Assembly: GCA_904418845.1 (NCBI GenBank)
Contig: CAJFQC010000009.1
Coordinates: 16,741 to 80,740 of the forward strand
DNA from: an uncultured Ruminococcus sp.
GTDB taxonomy: Bacteria > Bacillota > Clostridia > Lachnospirales > Lachnospiraceae
Reading direction: 5' to 3'
DNA: 64,000 nucleotides
The position numbers and the translations under genes were made by a program. The notes under the pieces are model-generated. The model worked only from the letters and a program-made list of their open reading frames with translations, was not told the DNA's origin and made no database searches. Shown in pieces: positions 42,938 through 51,560 of the stretch. Positions within the stretch are counted from its first letter, which is position 1. Each line of letters begins with the position of its first letter.

Positions 42938-43843
42938 ATGAAAAAAATGCTGTTTATATATAATCCTAATGCAGGAACCGGAGTGCTGAAGCCAAAGCTT
43001 TCGGACGTTTTAGATATATTTACTAAAAGCGGCTATGACATAACGGCATATCCCACACAGAGACCCCATGATGCGGTTGAGAAGATTCGGGAATGTGGCG
43101 GTCAATATGATCTGATTGTCTGTTCCGGCGGCGACGGCACTCTCGATGAGGCTGTTACGGGGATACAGATGGGCGGCTTTCAGGTTCCGCTGGGATATAT
43201 TCCTGCCGGGACGACTAATGATTTCGCTACCAGTCTGAAAATACCAAAGGATATTCTTCTGGCTGCCGATACGGCGGTGAAAGGGATTCCGTTTTCGTGT
43301 GATGTAGGGGAGTTTAATGGGGATTATTTCATTTATATTGCGGCGTTTGGTATTTTTACTGATGTATCCTATGAGACGAAACAACGTATGAAAAATATCC
43401 TCGGACATCTCGCATATCTGTTAGAGGGGACAAAAAGGATATTCAATATACCTTCCTATAAAATAAAGGTAACTCATGAAGGAGAGACATTTGAGGACGA
43501 ATTTATATTCGGCATGGTCACCAATTCCCGGTCGGTAGGCGGATTCAAAGGCATCATAGGCTCTGAGGTCGTATTTGACGACGGGGAGTTTGAGGTGACG
43601 CTGATACGCACACCCAAGAACCCGATCGAATTGAATGAACTGCTGGGGGCTATCGTGAAGGGACAGATCAACCCTCAGCGGATGTATTCTTTTAAGTCGA
43701 GCAGTGTGAAATTTGAATGTGAAGAAGAGATCCCATGGACATTAGATGGGGAATTCGGGGGCGTGCATCGTGAGGTTGTTGTGAAAGATAAGAAGCAGGC
43801 GCTCAGTATCATGATTCCTAATAGTTCAGAGAGCCATTCGTAA
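42938..43843 (+). CDS. Diacylglycerol kinase family lipid kinase (YegS/DgkB type)
   Basis: 301 residues of the DAGK catalytic fold: FIYNPNAGTG, the nucleotide-binding CSGGDGTLDEAVTGI, and GYIPAGTTNDFATSLKIP, which is the GTxND motif. A C-terminal beta-sandwich domain contains VTNSRSVGGFKGI and DGEFEVTLI. The best-known role is re-phosphorylating diacylglycerol left by lipoteichoic acid or Lgt-type reactions, but related enzymes act on other lipids. AAAGGGGAG precedes the ATG. It stands 131 nt after the Crh-like gene. Confidence 0.88.
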   Translation: MKKMLFIYNPNAGTGVLKPKLSDVLDIFTKSGYDITAYPTQRPHDAVEKIRECGGQYDLIVCSGGDGTLDEAVTGIQMGGFQVPLGYIPAGTTNDFATSLKIPKDILLAADTAVKGIPFSCDVGEFNGDYFIYIAAFGIFTDVSYETKQRMKNILGHLAYLLEGTKRIFNIPSYKIKVTHEGETFEDEFIFGMVTNSRSVGGFKGIIGSEVVFDDGEFEVTLIRTPKNPIELNELLGAIVKGQINPQRMYSFKSSSVKFECEEEIPWTLDGEFGGVHREVVVKDKKQALSIMIPNSSESHS

Positions 43844-43870
43844 AACCGTTTAAAAAAATTAAAAAAATAC

Positions 43871-43899
43871 TTGCATTATCAAAAATCATATGATATAGT
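43871..43899 (+). promoter_or_regulatory. Promoter of tRNA-Glu
   Basis: TTGCAT, a 17-nt spacer and TATAGT preceded by TG (extended -10), 42 nt before the tRNA 5' end, in an A-rich stretch. Confidence 0.7.
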
Positions 43900-43941
43900 A
43901 ATATTCGCTGTGAGGGACAACAAAACAGCGAATATGAATAT

Positions 43942-44013
43942 GGCTCCTTGGTCAAGCGGTTAAGACGCTAGCCTCTCACGCTGGAATCAGGGGTTCGATT
44001 CCCCTAGGAGTCA
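43942..44013 (+). tRNA. tRNA-Glu (anticodon CTC)
   Basis: Complete cloverleaf of 72 nt: acceptor GGCTCCT / AGGAGTC with discriminator A, D-arm GTCAAGCGGTTAAGAC, anticodon stem CTAGC / GCTGG around the loop CTCTCAC (anticodon CTC, reads GAG), T-arm AGGGG TTCGATT CCCCT. The 3' CCA is not encoded. Confidence 0.93.
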
Positions 44014-44024
44014 CTTGAGAAGAA

Positions 44025-44055
44025 ACGGAAGTGTTCGAAAGCACTTTCGTTTTTT
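44025..44055 (+). terminator. Terminator of tRNA-Glu
   Basis: ACGGAAGTG / CACTTTCGT (9 bp, one G-T pair), 8-nt loop, then T-run, 12 nt after the tRNA. Confidence 0.8.
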
Positions 44056-44056
44056 G

Positions 44057-44085
44057 TTGTCTTTTTCTATCTGATGGGCTATAAT
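44057..44085 (+). promoter_or_regulatory. Promoter of fba
   Basis: TTGTCT, a 17-nt spacer and a perfect TATAAT, directly after the tRNA terminator and 71 nt before the fba ATG. Confidence 0.7.
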
Positions 44086-44155
44086 AGATGCAGATTCAAT
44101 AAAGCATTCCCGGCGGAACTGCAGAAGCCGGGATTGAGAAGTGGAGGAAAAGAAT

Positions 44156-45019
44156 ATGTTAGTATCAGCTACAGAAATGCTTAAGAAAGCAAAAGCAGGC
44201 CACTACGCAGTGGGACAGTTCAACATCAACAACCTTGAGTGGACGAAGGCGATTCTTCAGACCGCTCAGGATTTGAATTCTCCGGTCATCCTCGGAGTAT
44301 CTGAGGGAGCAGGAAAATATATGACAGGATACAAGACTGTTGTAGGTATGGTAAACGGTATGCTTGAGGAGATGAACATCACAGTTCCGGTTGCTCTTCA
44401 TCTGGATCACGGCAGCTATGAAGGATGCCTGAAGTGTGTAGAGGCCGGATTCTCATCTATCATGTTTGACGGTTCTCACTATCCGATCGATGAAAACGTA
44501 GAGAAGACAAAAGAGCTCGTTAAGATCGCGCATGACAACAATATGTCCATCGAGGCTGAGGTTGGTTCCATCGGCGGCGAGGAAGATGGTGTGATCGGAA
44601 AAGGTGAGTGCGCAGACCCGAACGAGTGCAAGATGGTGGCAGATCTGGGAATCGATTTTCTGGCAGCAGGCATCGGCAACATCCACGGAAAATATCCAGA
44701 CAACTGGGAAGGCTTAAGCTTTGAGACGCTGGATGGGATTCAGCAGAAAACTGGCGATATGCCGCTGGTGCTTCACGGTGGTACAGGCATTCCGGAGGAT
44801 ATGATTAAGAAGGCCATTGATCTCGGCGTTGCTAAGATCAATGTTAATACAGAGTGCCAGCTTTCATTTGCGGCAGCGACACGCGGGTATATTGAGGCGG
44901 GCAAGGATCAGGAAGGAAAAGGCTTCGATCCTCGTAAGCTGCTTAAACCGGGCACAGAAGCTATTATGGCTACAGTGAAAGAGAAAATGGAATTATTCGG
45001 CTCTGTAGGAAAAGCCTGA
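44156..45019 (+). CDS. fba: Class II fructose-1,6-bisphosphate aldolase
   Basis: Zinc-dependent aldolase of glycolysis/gluconeogenesis, 287 residues. AVGQFNINNLEW opens the barrel; LHLDHGSYE gives the catalytic Asp and a zinc His, FDGSHYPIDEN, GNIHGKYPD and LVLHGGTGIPEDMI give the remaining zinc His and phosphate-binding residues. ATG 44156 (MLVSATEMLKKA) lies 7 nt after GGAGGA; the earlier ATG of the ORF track overlaps that site and is rejected. Single gene between its promoter and the 45.1-kb terminator. Confidence 0.95.
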   Translation: MLVSATEMLKKAKAGHYAVGQFNINNLEWTKAILQTAQDLNSPVILGVSEGAGKYMTGYKTVVGMVNGMLEEMNITVPVALHLDHGSYEGCLKCVEAGFSSIMFDGSHYPIDENVEKTKELVKIAHDNNMSIEAEVGSIGGEEDGVIGKGECADPNECKMVADLGIDFLAAGIGNIHGKYPDNWEGLSFETLDGIQQKTGDMPLVLHGGTGIPEDMIKKAIDLGVAKINVNTECQLSFAAATRGYIEAGKDQEGKGFDPRKLLKPGTEAIMATVKEKMELFGSVGKA

Positions 45020-45063
45020 AAAAATTTCAGGAAACCTGAAGAAAATTTAGGGAGAAAAAATAC

Positions 45064-45092
45064 TTGCCTTTTGAGGGCGGGTAGGTTATACT
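45064..45092 (+). promoter_or_regulatory. Candidate promoter of glnN
   Basis: TTGCCT, a 17-nt spacer and TATACT. Transcription would start near 45099, before the terminator-like hairpin at 45112-45147, giving glnN a structured leader of about 150 nt. Confidence 0.55.
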
Positions 45093-45111
45093 GTCTCACA
45101 TAGACATGAAC

Positions 45112-45147
45112 AAGGGCGTTCCAGCATAGCGTGGAGTGCCCTTTTTT
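45112..45147 (+). terminator. Terminator-like hairpin between fba and glnN
   Basis: 12-bp stem AAGGGCGTTCCA / TGGAGTGCCCTT (two G-T pairs), 8-nt loop, then T-run. It could end the fba transcript or act as an attenuator in the glnN leader, since a promoter lies just upstream. Confidence 0.8.
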
Positions 45148-45193
45148 ATATCATAGGAAAGTCCCGGACCGACCTGTGATATAAAAAGCACTC
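45134..45193. repeat. 60-nt imperfect palindrome in the glnN leader
   Basis: GAGTGCCCTTTTTTATATCATAGGAAAGTCC is followed by its imperfect reverse complement GGAC..CCTGTGATATAAAAAGCACTC. It overlaps the right arm and T-run of the preceding terminator, so the two structures compete. Its core TCATAGGAAAGTCC recurs exactly at 51751-51764. Confidence 0.75.
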
Positions 45194-45251
45194 TGTGCGG
45201 GATGCGCACTCTTTGTTCTGTCGAAGCCAGACGGGAAGGAAGGGATTACAT

Positions 45252-47366
45252 ATGAGCACTGATAAGATCAATGTGGCAGAGATATTTGGAGAAAATGTAT
45301 TTAATGATACTGTGATGCAGCAGCGTCTTCCGAACAAGGTTTATAAAAAATTGAAACAAACGATCCAGGAAGGAAACGAATTGGATCTTGAGACCGCAGA
45401 CGTCATCGCGCACGAGATGAAAGAGTGGGCTATTGAGAAGGGCGCAACGCACTATACTCACTGGTTTCTGCCGTTGACAGGCGTTACAGCGGAGAAGCAC
45501 GATTCCTTTATCTCAGCCCCGCAGCCGAGCGGAAAGGTTCTGATGAGTTTTTCGGGCAAAGAGCTGATCAAAGGAGAGCCGGATGCATCCTCCTTCCCAT
45601 CGGGAGGCTTGAGGGCGACTTTCGAGGCGAGGGGATATACAGCATGGGACTGCACTTCGCCGGCGTTCGTGAGACAGGATGCGGCAGGCGCGACGCTGTG
45701 TATCCCTACAGCATTCTGCTCTTATACAGGAGAGGCTCTTGACCAGAAGACGCCGCTTCTGCGGTCGATGGAAGCGATAAACACACAGGCTCTGCGTCTT
45801 CTTCGTCTTTTTGGAAATACAACGTCGAAAAAAGCGACGCCGTCGGTTGGAGCGGAGCAGGAGTATTTCCTTGTGGATGCGGAGAAATTTCTTGAGAGAA
45901 AAGATCTGATCTATACAGGACGGACGCTTTTCGGAGCAATGCCTCCGAAAGGACAGGAACTAGACGATCATTACTTCGGAACGATCCGCCAGAGGGTCGC
46001 GGCCTTTATGAAGGATGTTAACGAGGAACTCTGGAAAGTAGGGGTTACCGCAAAGATACAGCATAACGAAGTGGCTCCGGCACAGCACGAGCTGGCTCCG
46101 ATCTATGCGGAGGCCAACATCGCGGTGGATCACAATCATATCGTTATGCAGACATTGAAACGTGTGGCATGCCGGCATGGACTAAAGTGCCTGCTTCATG
46201 AGAAGCCGTTTGCGGGAGTCAATGGATCTGGTAAGCACAACAACTGGTCAATCACTACAGACGACGGGATCAACATGCTTGATCCTGGCAAGACTCCGCA
46301 CGAAAACACGCAGTTCCTTCTCGTGCTCATGTGTATCTTACGGGCAGTGAACAAACACGCAGACCTGTTAAGAGAGTCTGCGGCTGATCCGGGAAATGAC
46401 CACAGACTTGGCGCAAACGAGGCTCCTCCGGCGATTATTTCCGTATTCCTCGGAGAACAGCTTGAAGACGTGATGGAGCAGCTTATCAGCACAGGAGAAG
46501 CAACGCACAGTCTGAAAGGCGGAAAGCTGCAGACAGGTGTAAGAACTCTGCCGGATCTTGCGAAAGATGCGACAGACAGAAACCGTACATCACCGTTTGC
46601 GTTTACAGGAAATAAATTTGAGTTCCGCATGGTCGGCTCAAGAGACTCTATCGCGTCTCCGAACATTGTGTTGAATACGATCGTTGCGGAAGCATTTGCA
46701 GATGCGTGCGATGTGATTGAAAAGTCAGATGATTTTGAACTGGCAGTGCATGACCTGATCAAAGGGTATGCAACGGAGAACCAGAGGATCGTATTCAATG
46801 GCGACGGATATTCAGAGGCATGGGTCGAAGAGGCAGAAAGGAGAGGACTTCCGAACATCCGCTCCATGGTTGAGGCGATTCCTGCCATCACTGCAGATAA
46901 GGCAGTAGCGCTCTTTGAGAGATTTGGCGTATTTACCAAGGCGGAACTGGAGTCGCGTGCGGAGATTCGGTATGAGTCGTATGCAAAAGCTATCAATATT
47001 GAAGCAAGAACGATGATCGACATGGCAAGCAAGCAGTTTCTGCCGACTTTCATCAAATATACAAAGACCCTCGCAGACACCGTGAATACAGTCAAGGCGG
47101 CGGGCGCCGACGCTTCCGTACAGCTTGACTGCCTGAACCAGGTGACGGAGCTCATGGGCGAGACCAGGTCAGCTCTTGATACTCTGGTACGGGTGACGAA
47201 TGAGGCGGCAGCGAAAGAAGAAGGATCTGTTCAGGCGAACTTCTATCACACAGATGTATTTCCGGCGATGGAAGCGCTGCGTGCTCCAATTGATAAGCTG
47301 GAAATGATCGTGGACAAAGAAGCATGGCCCATGCCGTCCTATGGCGATCTGATGTTTGAAGTTTAA
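45252..47366 (+). CDS. glnN: Glutamine synthetase type III (GlnN)
   Basis: ATP-dependent ammonia assimilation. 704 residues, as expected for the large type III enzymes and far longer than type I/II (about 450). Marks are EIFGENVFNDTVMQQRLP at the N-terminus, HYTHWFLPLTG, PSGGLRATFEARGYTAWD, the catalytic core GAEQEYFLVD, EVAPAQHELAPIYAEANIA, KPFAGVNGSGKHNNWS, and FRMVGSRDSIASPN. Start ATG 45252 (MSTDKINVAEI) with AAGGAAGGG 7 nt before it, not the ORF-track start 45195. No glnR or glnB-like gene adjoins it, but the leader is structured. Confidence 0.95.
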   Translation: MSTDKINVAEIFGENVFNDTVMQQRLPNKVYKKLKQTIQEGNELDLETADVIAHEMKEWAIEKGATHYTHWFLPLTGVTAEKHDSFISAPQPSGKVLMSFSGKELIKGEPDASSFPSGGLRATFEARGYTAWDCTSPAFVRQDAAGATLCIPTAFCSYTGEALDQKTPLLRSMEAINTQALRLLRLFGNTTSKKATPSVGAEQEYFLVDAEKFLERKDLIYTGRTLFGAMPPKGQELDDHYFGTIRQRVAAFMKDVNEELWKVGVTAKIQHNEVAPAQHELAPIYAEANIAVDHNHIVMQTLKRVACRHGLKCLLHEKPFAGVNGSGKHNNWSITTDDGINMLDPGKTPHENTQFLLVLMCILRAVNKHADLLRESAADPGNDHRLGANEAPPAIISVFLGEQLEDVMEQLISTGEATHSLKGGKLQTGVRTLPDLAKDATDRNRTSPFAFTGNKFEFRMVGSRDSIASPNIVLNTIVAEAFADACDVIEKSDDFELAVHDLIKGYATENQRIVFNGDGYSEAWVEEAERRGLPNIRSMVEAIPAITADKAVALFERFGVFTKAELESRAEIRYESYAKAINIEARTMIDMASKQFLPTFIKYTKTLADTVNTVKAAGADASVQLDCLNQVTELMGETRSALDTLVRVTNEAAAKEEGSVQANFYHTDVFPAMEALRAPIDKLEMIVDKEAWPMPSYGDLMFEV

Positions 47367-47396
47367 TTATTGAAAATATCATATGGAATGCAGTCA

Positions 47397-47433
47397 GCGC
47401 CCTCTCCGCATTATGATCGGAGGGGGCGCTTTT
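47397..47433 (+). terminator. Terminator of glnN
   Basis: 12-bp stem GCGCCCTCTCCG / CGGAGGGGGCGC (one G-T pair), 9-nt loop, then TTTT. Confidence 0.88.
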
Positions 47434-47503
47434 GGAATCGAGATTTTTTGTGATCGGAAATTTGCACGATCAAATGGCTTTTTCTGCATCCTGTAGGGCA
47501 ATT

Positions 47504-47519
47504 TTCTTTTATAAAAGAA
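47504..47519. repeat. Perfect 16-bp AT-rich palindrome after the second AraC-type gene
   Basis: TTCTTTTATAAAAGAA, self-complementary, 15 nt downstream of the minus-strand stop at 47535. Flanked by CTGCAT / ATGCAG, so it may be the terminator of that gene. Confidence 0.45.
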
Positions 47520-47534
47520 GTATGCAGGAAGGTT

Positions 47535-48341
47535 TTAGTTTAGTTTTCGGAACTTCAGAGGTGTGGTTCCTACGGTCTTTCTGAATGTGGCGATGAAATG
47601 GCTCGGATCAGAGAAACCGGTTCTCAGGGCAATGTCCTGTATATCCAGAAGAGGATTGGTGATCAGCAGCTCTTTTGCCTTGCTGATGCGGAAAGAGGTC
47701 AGATATTCGTAGGTGGAGCAGTTGAGATAACGACGGAAAAGACGGGAGAGATACTGGGGTGTGATAAATACTTTCCGGCTCATATTCTCAACTGTAAGAG
47801 GCAGGGCATAGGCTCTTTCAATTTCTTCTATTACAGGGAGCACATAATTCCGGTACAGAGGCTCATCCGCAGGACTGGTCACAGAGGTGCCGTCAGCAAT
47901 ATTTATAAGCATGGCGTAACATTTTATAGAGAGCTGTTTGCCGTCGAGAGGATGCAGACCATACATCTCCATGCAGTCGTCGATCAGGTCAGAGATGAGC
48001 CCGCCCTGCCCGCTTCCTACATGTATGACCTGCCGGTTTCCCATGATATGCGGAATGCTTCTCTCGGCAGTTCCGCTAAAAGCGGCGAATCTAGTGAACC
48101 ATAATTCGCCGCAGCGTTCATAAGAGTGGCGGATAAACGGGGCGATCAGTAATCCTTCGTTTTCGGGAAGGACAAAGGAACCCGCCGCTGTCTCTACTTT
48201 TCCACAGCCTTTTTCTGTCTGCAGATAATGATAGAAAGGATATCCGCCCGGGCGGGTGACATGATCCTGATCCCAGTTTCTCCCGATAGACTCAAATGTA
48301 AACGGTTCAGTCACAGGGGCGCTGCAAAATATAATAGGCAT
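47535..48341 (-). CDS. AraC family transcriptional regulator next to lacZ
   Basis: 268 residues. N-terminal cupin sensor (PFYHYLQTEKGCGKVE, GLLIAPFIRHSYE, WFTRFAAFSG) and C-terminal AraC helix-turn-helix pair (LTVENMSRKVFITPQYLSRLFRRYLN; IQDIALRTGFSDPSHFIATFRKTVGTTPLKFRKL). The start ATG follows AGGAG by 10 nt. Divergent from lacZ with 129 nt between, so it most likely activates lacZ in response to a galactoside or related sugar. Confidence 0.88.
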   Translation of the reverse strand: MPIIFCSAPVTEPFTFESIGRNWDQDHVTRPGGYPFYHYLQTEKGCGKVETAAGSFVLPENEGLLIAPFIRHSYERCGELWFTRFAAFSGTAERSIPHIMGNRQVIHVGSGQGGLISDLIDDCMEMYGLHPLDGKQLSIKCYAMLINIADGTSVTSPADEPLYRNYVLPVIEEIERAYALPLTVENMSRKVFITPQYLSRLFRRYLNCSTYEYLTSFRISKAKELLITNPLLDIQDIALRTGFSDPSHFIATFRKTVGTTPLKFRKLN

Positions 48342-48414
48342 AAGGGATATCTCCTGTTTCGAAATATTATATATTGTATTTTAACATGTCATACACCTGA
48401 TTGTCTATCAGCGG

Positions 48415-48420
48415 TATAAT
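48415..48420 (+). promoter_or_regulatory. -10 box of lacZ
   Basis: Perfect TATAAT 51 nt before the lacZ ATG with no acceptable -35 at 17 nt. Two roughly direct half-sites, TGTCATA and TGTCTAT, lie just upstream (48387-48407), a pattern suited to an AraC-type activator. The half-site idea is inference. Confidence 0.4.
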
Positions 48421-48470
48421 ATAGCCGACATTTAGAGCTGGCAGAAAGTAGAAAAAGGAGGAAGTGCGTA

Positions 48471-51400
48471 ATGCGTACATTTGATTACGAGAAAGTAAAA
48501 GATCCACAATATTTCTGTGACGGAAGAAGGGAAGCACATTCTGATCACGTATACTATGCGTCCGGGCAGGAGAGGGATGCCGGACGCTCCTCGTTTACTG
48601 AAAGCCTGAACGGACTGTGGAAATTTCACTATGCAAAAAACTACTATTCCACAGTGCCGGGGTTTGAGACAGAGGAATACCACTGCGCCCACTGGGACGA
48701 TATTTATGTACCGGCCCATATCCAGATGGAGGGTTACGATGTGCCCCAGTATGCGAATACCCAGTATCCATGGGAGGGCCGGGAGGATATACGTCCCGGG
48801 CAGATCCCAGAGTATTTCAATCCCGTAGGAAGTTATGTGAAATATTTCACTGTTCCAGAGAGGATGAAGGGGCAGAGGCTCTTCATCTCCTTTCAAGGGG
48901 CAGAGAGCACTCTGGCAGTCTGGCTTAATGGGAAGTTTGTGGGGTATAGTGAGGATTCATTTACACCGGCTGAATTCGAACTGACAGAGTATGTAAAAGA
49001 AGGAGAGAACAAACTGGCAGCTCAGGTATTCAAATGGTCCGCAGGCAGCTGGTGCGAGGATCAGGATTTCTATCGGTTCTCGGGTATATACAGGGATGTA
49101 TATCTCTACACAGTGCCTCAGACACATATTTGTGATCTCAAGATACATGCGGTGCCTGATGAGACACTGACGACAGGAGCGCTTACGATCTCAGCCCGGA
49201 CATGGGGAGAAGGAAAAGCAAAGTTCACACTTTCTTATGAGGGAGAGGTCTGCTTTGAAGAGGAGAAAGAACTGACAGGTGAGGATACTTATAAATGGGA
49301 GGTTGCCAAGCCGGCGCTGTGGAGCGCGGAGACTCCGAATCTCTACGATCTTACTGTCGAGGTGTTCACAGCGGATGGAACACTTTGTGAGTTAATCCCG
49401 GAGCGTGTGGGATTCCGTCGTTTTGAGATAAAGGGCAATATCATGATGATTAACGGAAAGCGTATTGTGTTCAAAGGAGTGAACCGCCATGAGTTCAGCT
49501 CCGTCACAGGGCGCAGGGTATCCAGGGAGGAGACTCTTAAGGATATTGTGACCATGAAGCAGAACAATATCAACGCCATCCGCACCAGTCATTACCCGAA
49601 CAGCTCTGAGATCTACAGGCTCTGCGACGAGTACGGACTGTATATGATCGATGAGGCTAACCTGGAATCTCATGGCTCATGGGATACGGTGAGGGATACG
49701 GAAGATTACGACTATGTCGTGCCATACAACAAACCGGAATGGCTGGAGATGATGCTGGACCGGGCCAACTCTATGTACCAGAGAGACAAGAACCATCCCT
49801 CGGTTCTGATCTGGTCCTGCGGAAATGAAGCATTCGGCGGGAAAGATATCTATGAGATGTCCGAGTTATTCCGCAGAGAGGATCCGACCCGTCTTGTCCA
49901 TTATGAGGGTGTGTTCCACGACCGTACATACAATGGGACGAGTGATATAGAGAGCCAGATGTATTCGTCTGTGGAGTTTATCAAAGAATTTCTGGACAAA
50001 GACAGGAGCAAGCCGCTTATCTGCTGTGAGTATACTCATGCCATGGGAAATTCCTGCGGCGGAATGCACAAGTACACAGATCTGACAGATACAGAGCCCC
50101 TTTATCAGGGAGGATTTATCTGGGATTACATTGATCAGACTATCGGAAAGACAGACCGGTACGGCAGGGGATTCCAGGCGTTTGGGGGAGACTTCGGCGA
50201 GAGACCGACAGATTATAATTTCAGCGCCAACGGTATCGTCTATGGCGGCGACAGAGAACCTTCCCCAAAGATGCAGGAGGTGAAGTTCAATTATCAGAAC
50301 ATCGCCGCAGAGGTGACAGCAAATGAAGTGAAAGTAGTCAATAAGAATCTGTTTACCTCCACAGATGCATACGACTGCGTTGTGACAGTGGAAAGAGACG
50401 GACACCAGGTGCGGAAGGCGGTTCTGGAGACAGACGTGGAGCCCCTGAGCGAGAAGGTATATGCCCTTCCTGTTCCCAGGGAGACAGCTCCCGGAGAATA
50501 TGCGGTGACAGTATCCTTCCGTCTGAAAGAAGATACGCTCTGGGCATCTGCCGGGCATGAAGTGGCGTTCGGACAGGGAATTTATCAGGTAGAGGCAGCA
50601 GGTGCGGCAGAGCAATCATATGGAGAGGCGCATGGAACACTGGCTTCTGCGCAGACAGACCGCGGATTTAAGGTTATACAGAACAAGCATAATATCGGCG
50701 TGCGCGGTGAGCACTTTGAGGCAATGTTCTCTGTCCAGGATGGCGGTTTAGTATCCTACCGCTGGGCGGGCAGAGAGATGATCGACGAGGTGCCTAAGCC
50801 GAATTTCTGGAGGGCGCCTGTTGACAATGATCAGGGGAATCAGATGCCGAAGCGGTACGCACAGTGGAAGATCGCCAGCATGTATGTGGGACATAAAGAT
50901 TTCCGTGAAGGCGTATGCCGTAAAATATTGGAGCCTGAGACGGAAGTTGGAGAAGGCTCGGTGAAAGTGACTTATACTTATATCATGCCCACGATTCCGG
51001 TCAGCGAATGTAAACTCTCTTATGAGGTGTTTGGGGACGGACGCGTTAAGACAACTTTGTCTTATGATCCGGTCAGAGAATTGGGCGATATGCCGGAGTT
51101 TGGCGTGATGTTTAAGATGAGCGCGGATTATGATCATGTGAAATGGTACGGCCTGGGGCCGGAAGAGACATATGCGGACCGCAGACGCGGCGCTAAGCTG
51201 GGTATTTACGAAAACCAGGTAAAAGACAATATGGCCAAGTATATTGTTCCGCAGGAATGTGGAGCTAAGCAGGAGGTGCGCTATGCTGCGGTGACAGATC
51301 AGAGGGGCCGGGGCATCCTCTTTGAGATGGATGAGAAGAGCGGTCCTATGATGTTCTCCGCACTGCCCTATACACCGCATGAAATGGAAAACGCAGGACA

Positions 51401-51560
51401 TCCTTATGACCTGCCGCAGATTCATCATACGGTTGTTCGTGCGGCTCTGGGCCAGATGGGAGTTGCCGGTGATGACAGCTGGGGAGCTTTAACACATCCT
51501 GAGTATCTTCTTGATGTGTCTGATAAGATGGAGTTCAGCTTCAGTTTCCGGGGCATTTAG
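48471..51560 (+). CDS. lacZ: Beta-galactosidase, glycoside hydrolase family 2 (LacZ type)
   Basis: 1029 residues, the size of E. coli LacZ. Sugar-binding jelly roll (WKFHYAKNY, YVPAHIQMEGYDVPQYANTQ), immunoglobulin-like domains, TIM barrel with VNRHEFSSVTGR, the acid/base Glu in WSCGNEAFGG, the nucleophile Glu in ICCEYTHAMGNS, and a C-terminal Bgal_small_N domain (HFEAMFSVQDGGLVSYRW, VKWYGLGPEETYADR). No signal peptide, so it acts on imported galactosides. AGGAGG 9 nt before ATG. A terminator about 100 nt after the stop closes the transcript. Confidence 0.95.
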   Translation: MRTFDYEKVKDPQYFCDGRREAHSDHVYYASGQERDAGRSSFTESLNGLWKFHYAKNYYSTVPGFETEEYHCAHWDDIYVPAHIQMEGYDVPQYANTQYPWEGREDIRPGQIPEYFNPVGSYVKYFTVPERMKGQRLFISFQGAESTLAVWLNGKFVGYSEDSFTPAEFELTEYVKEGENKLAAQVFKWSAGSWCEDQDFYRFSGIYRDVYLYTVPQTHICDLKIHAVPDETLTTGALTISARTWGEGKAKFTLSYEGEVCFEEEKELTGEDTYKWEVAKPALWSAETPNLYDLTVEVFTADGTLCELIPERVGFRRFEIKGNIMMINGKRIVFKGVNRHEFSSVTGRRVSREETLKDIVTMKQNNINAIRTSHYPNSSEIYRLCDEYGLYMIDEANLESHGSWDTVRDTEDYDYVVPYNKPEWLEMMLDRANSMYQRDKNHPSVLIWSCGNEAFGGKDIYEMSELFRREDPTRLVHYEGVFHDRTYNGTSDIESQMYSSVEFIKEFLDKDRSKPLICCEYTHAMGNSCGGMHKYTDLTDTEPLYQGGFIWDYIDQTIGKTDRYGRGFQAFGGDFGERPTDYNFSANGIVYGGDREPSPKMQEVKFNYQNIAAEVTANEVKVVNKNLFTSTDAYDCVVTVERDGHQVRKAVLETDVEPLSEKVYALPVPRETAPGEYAVTVSFRLKEDTLWASAGHEVAFGQGIYQVEAAGAAEQSYGEAHGTLASAQTDRGFKVIQNKHNIGVRGEHFEAMFSVQDGGLVSYRWAGREMIDEVPKPNFWRAPVDNDQGNQMPKRYAQWKIASMYVGHKDFREGVCRKILEPETEVGEGSVKVTYTYIMPTIPVSECKLSYEVFGDGRVKTTLSYDPVRELGDMPEFGVMFKMSADYDHVKWYGLGPEETYADRRRGAKLGIYENQVKDNMAKYIVPQECGAKQEVRYAAVTDQRGRGILFEMDEKSGPMMFSALPYTPHEMENAGHPYDLPQIHHTVVRAALGQMGVAGDDSWGALTHPEYLLDVSDKMEFSFSFRGI

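Noticed and set aside
45094-45251. Known glutamine-class riboswitch in front of glnN
   Set aside because: I could not match a glutamine riboswitch core; only hairpins and a repeat are visible, so no named class is claimed.
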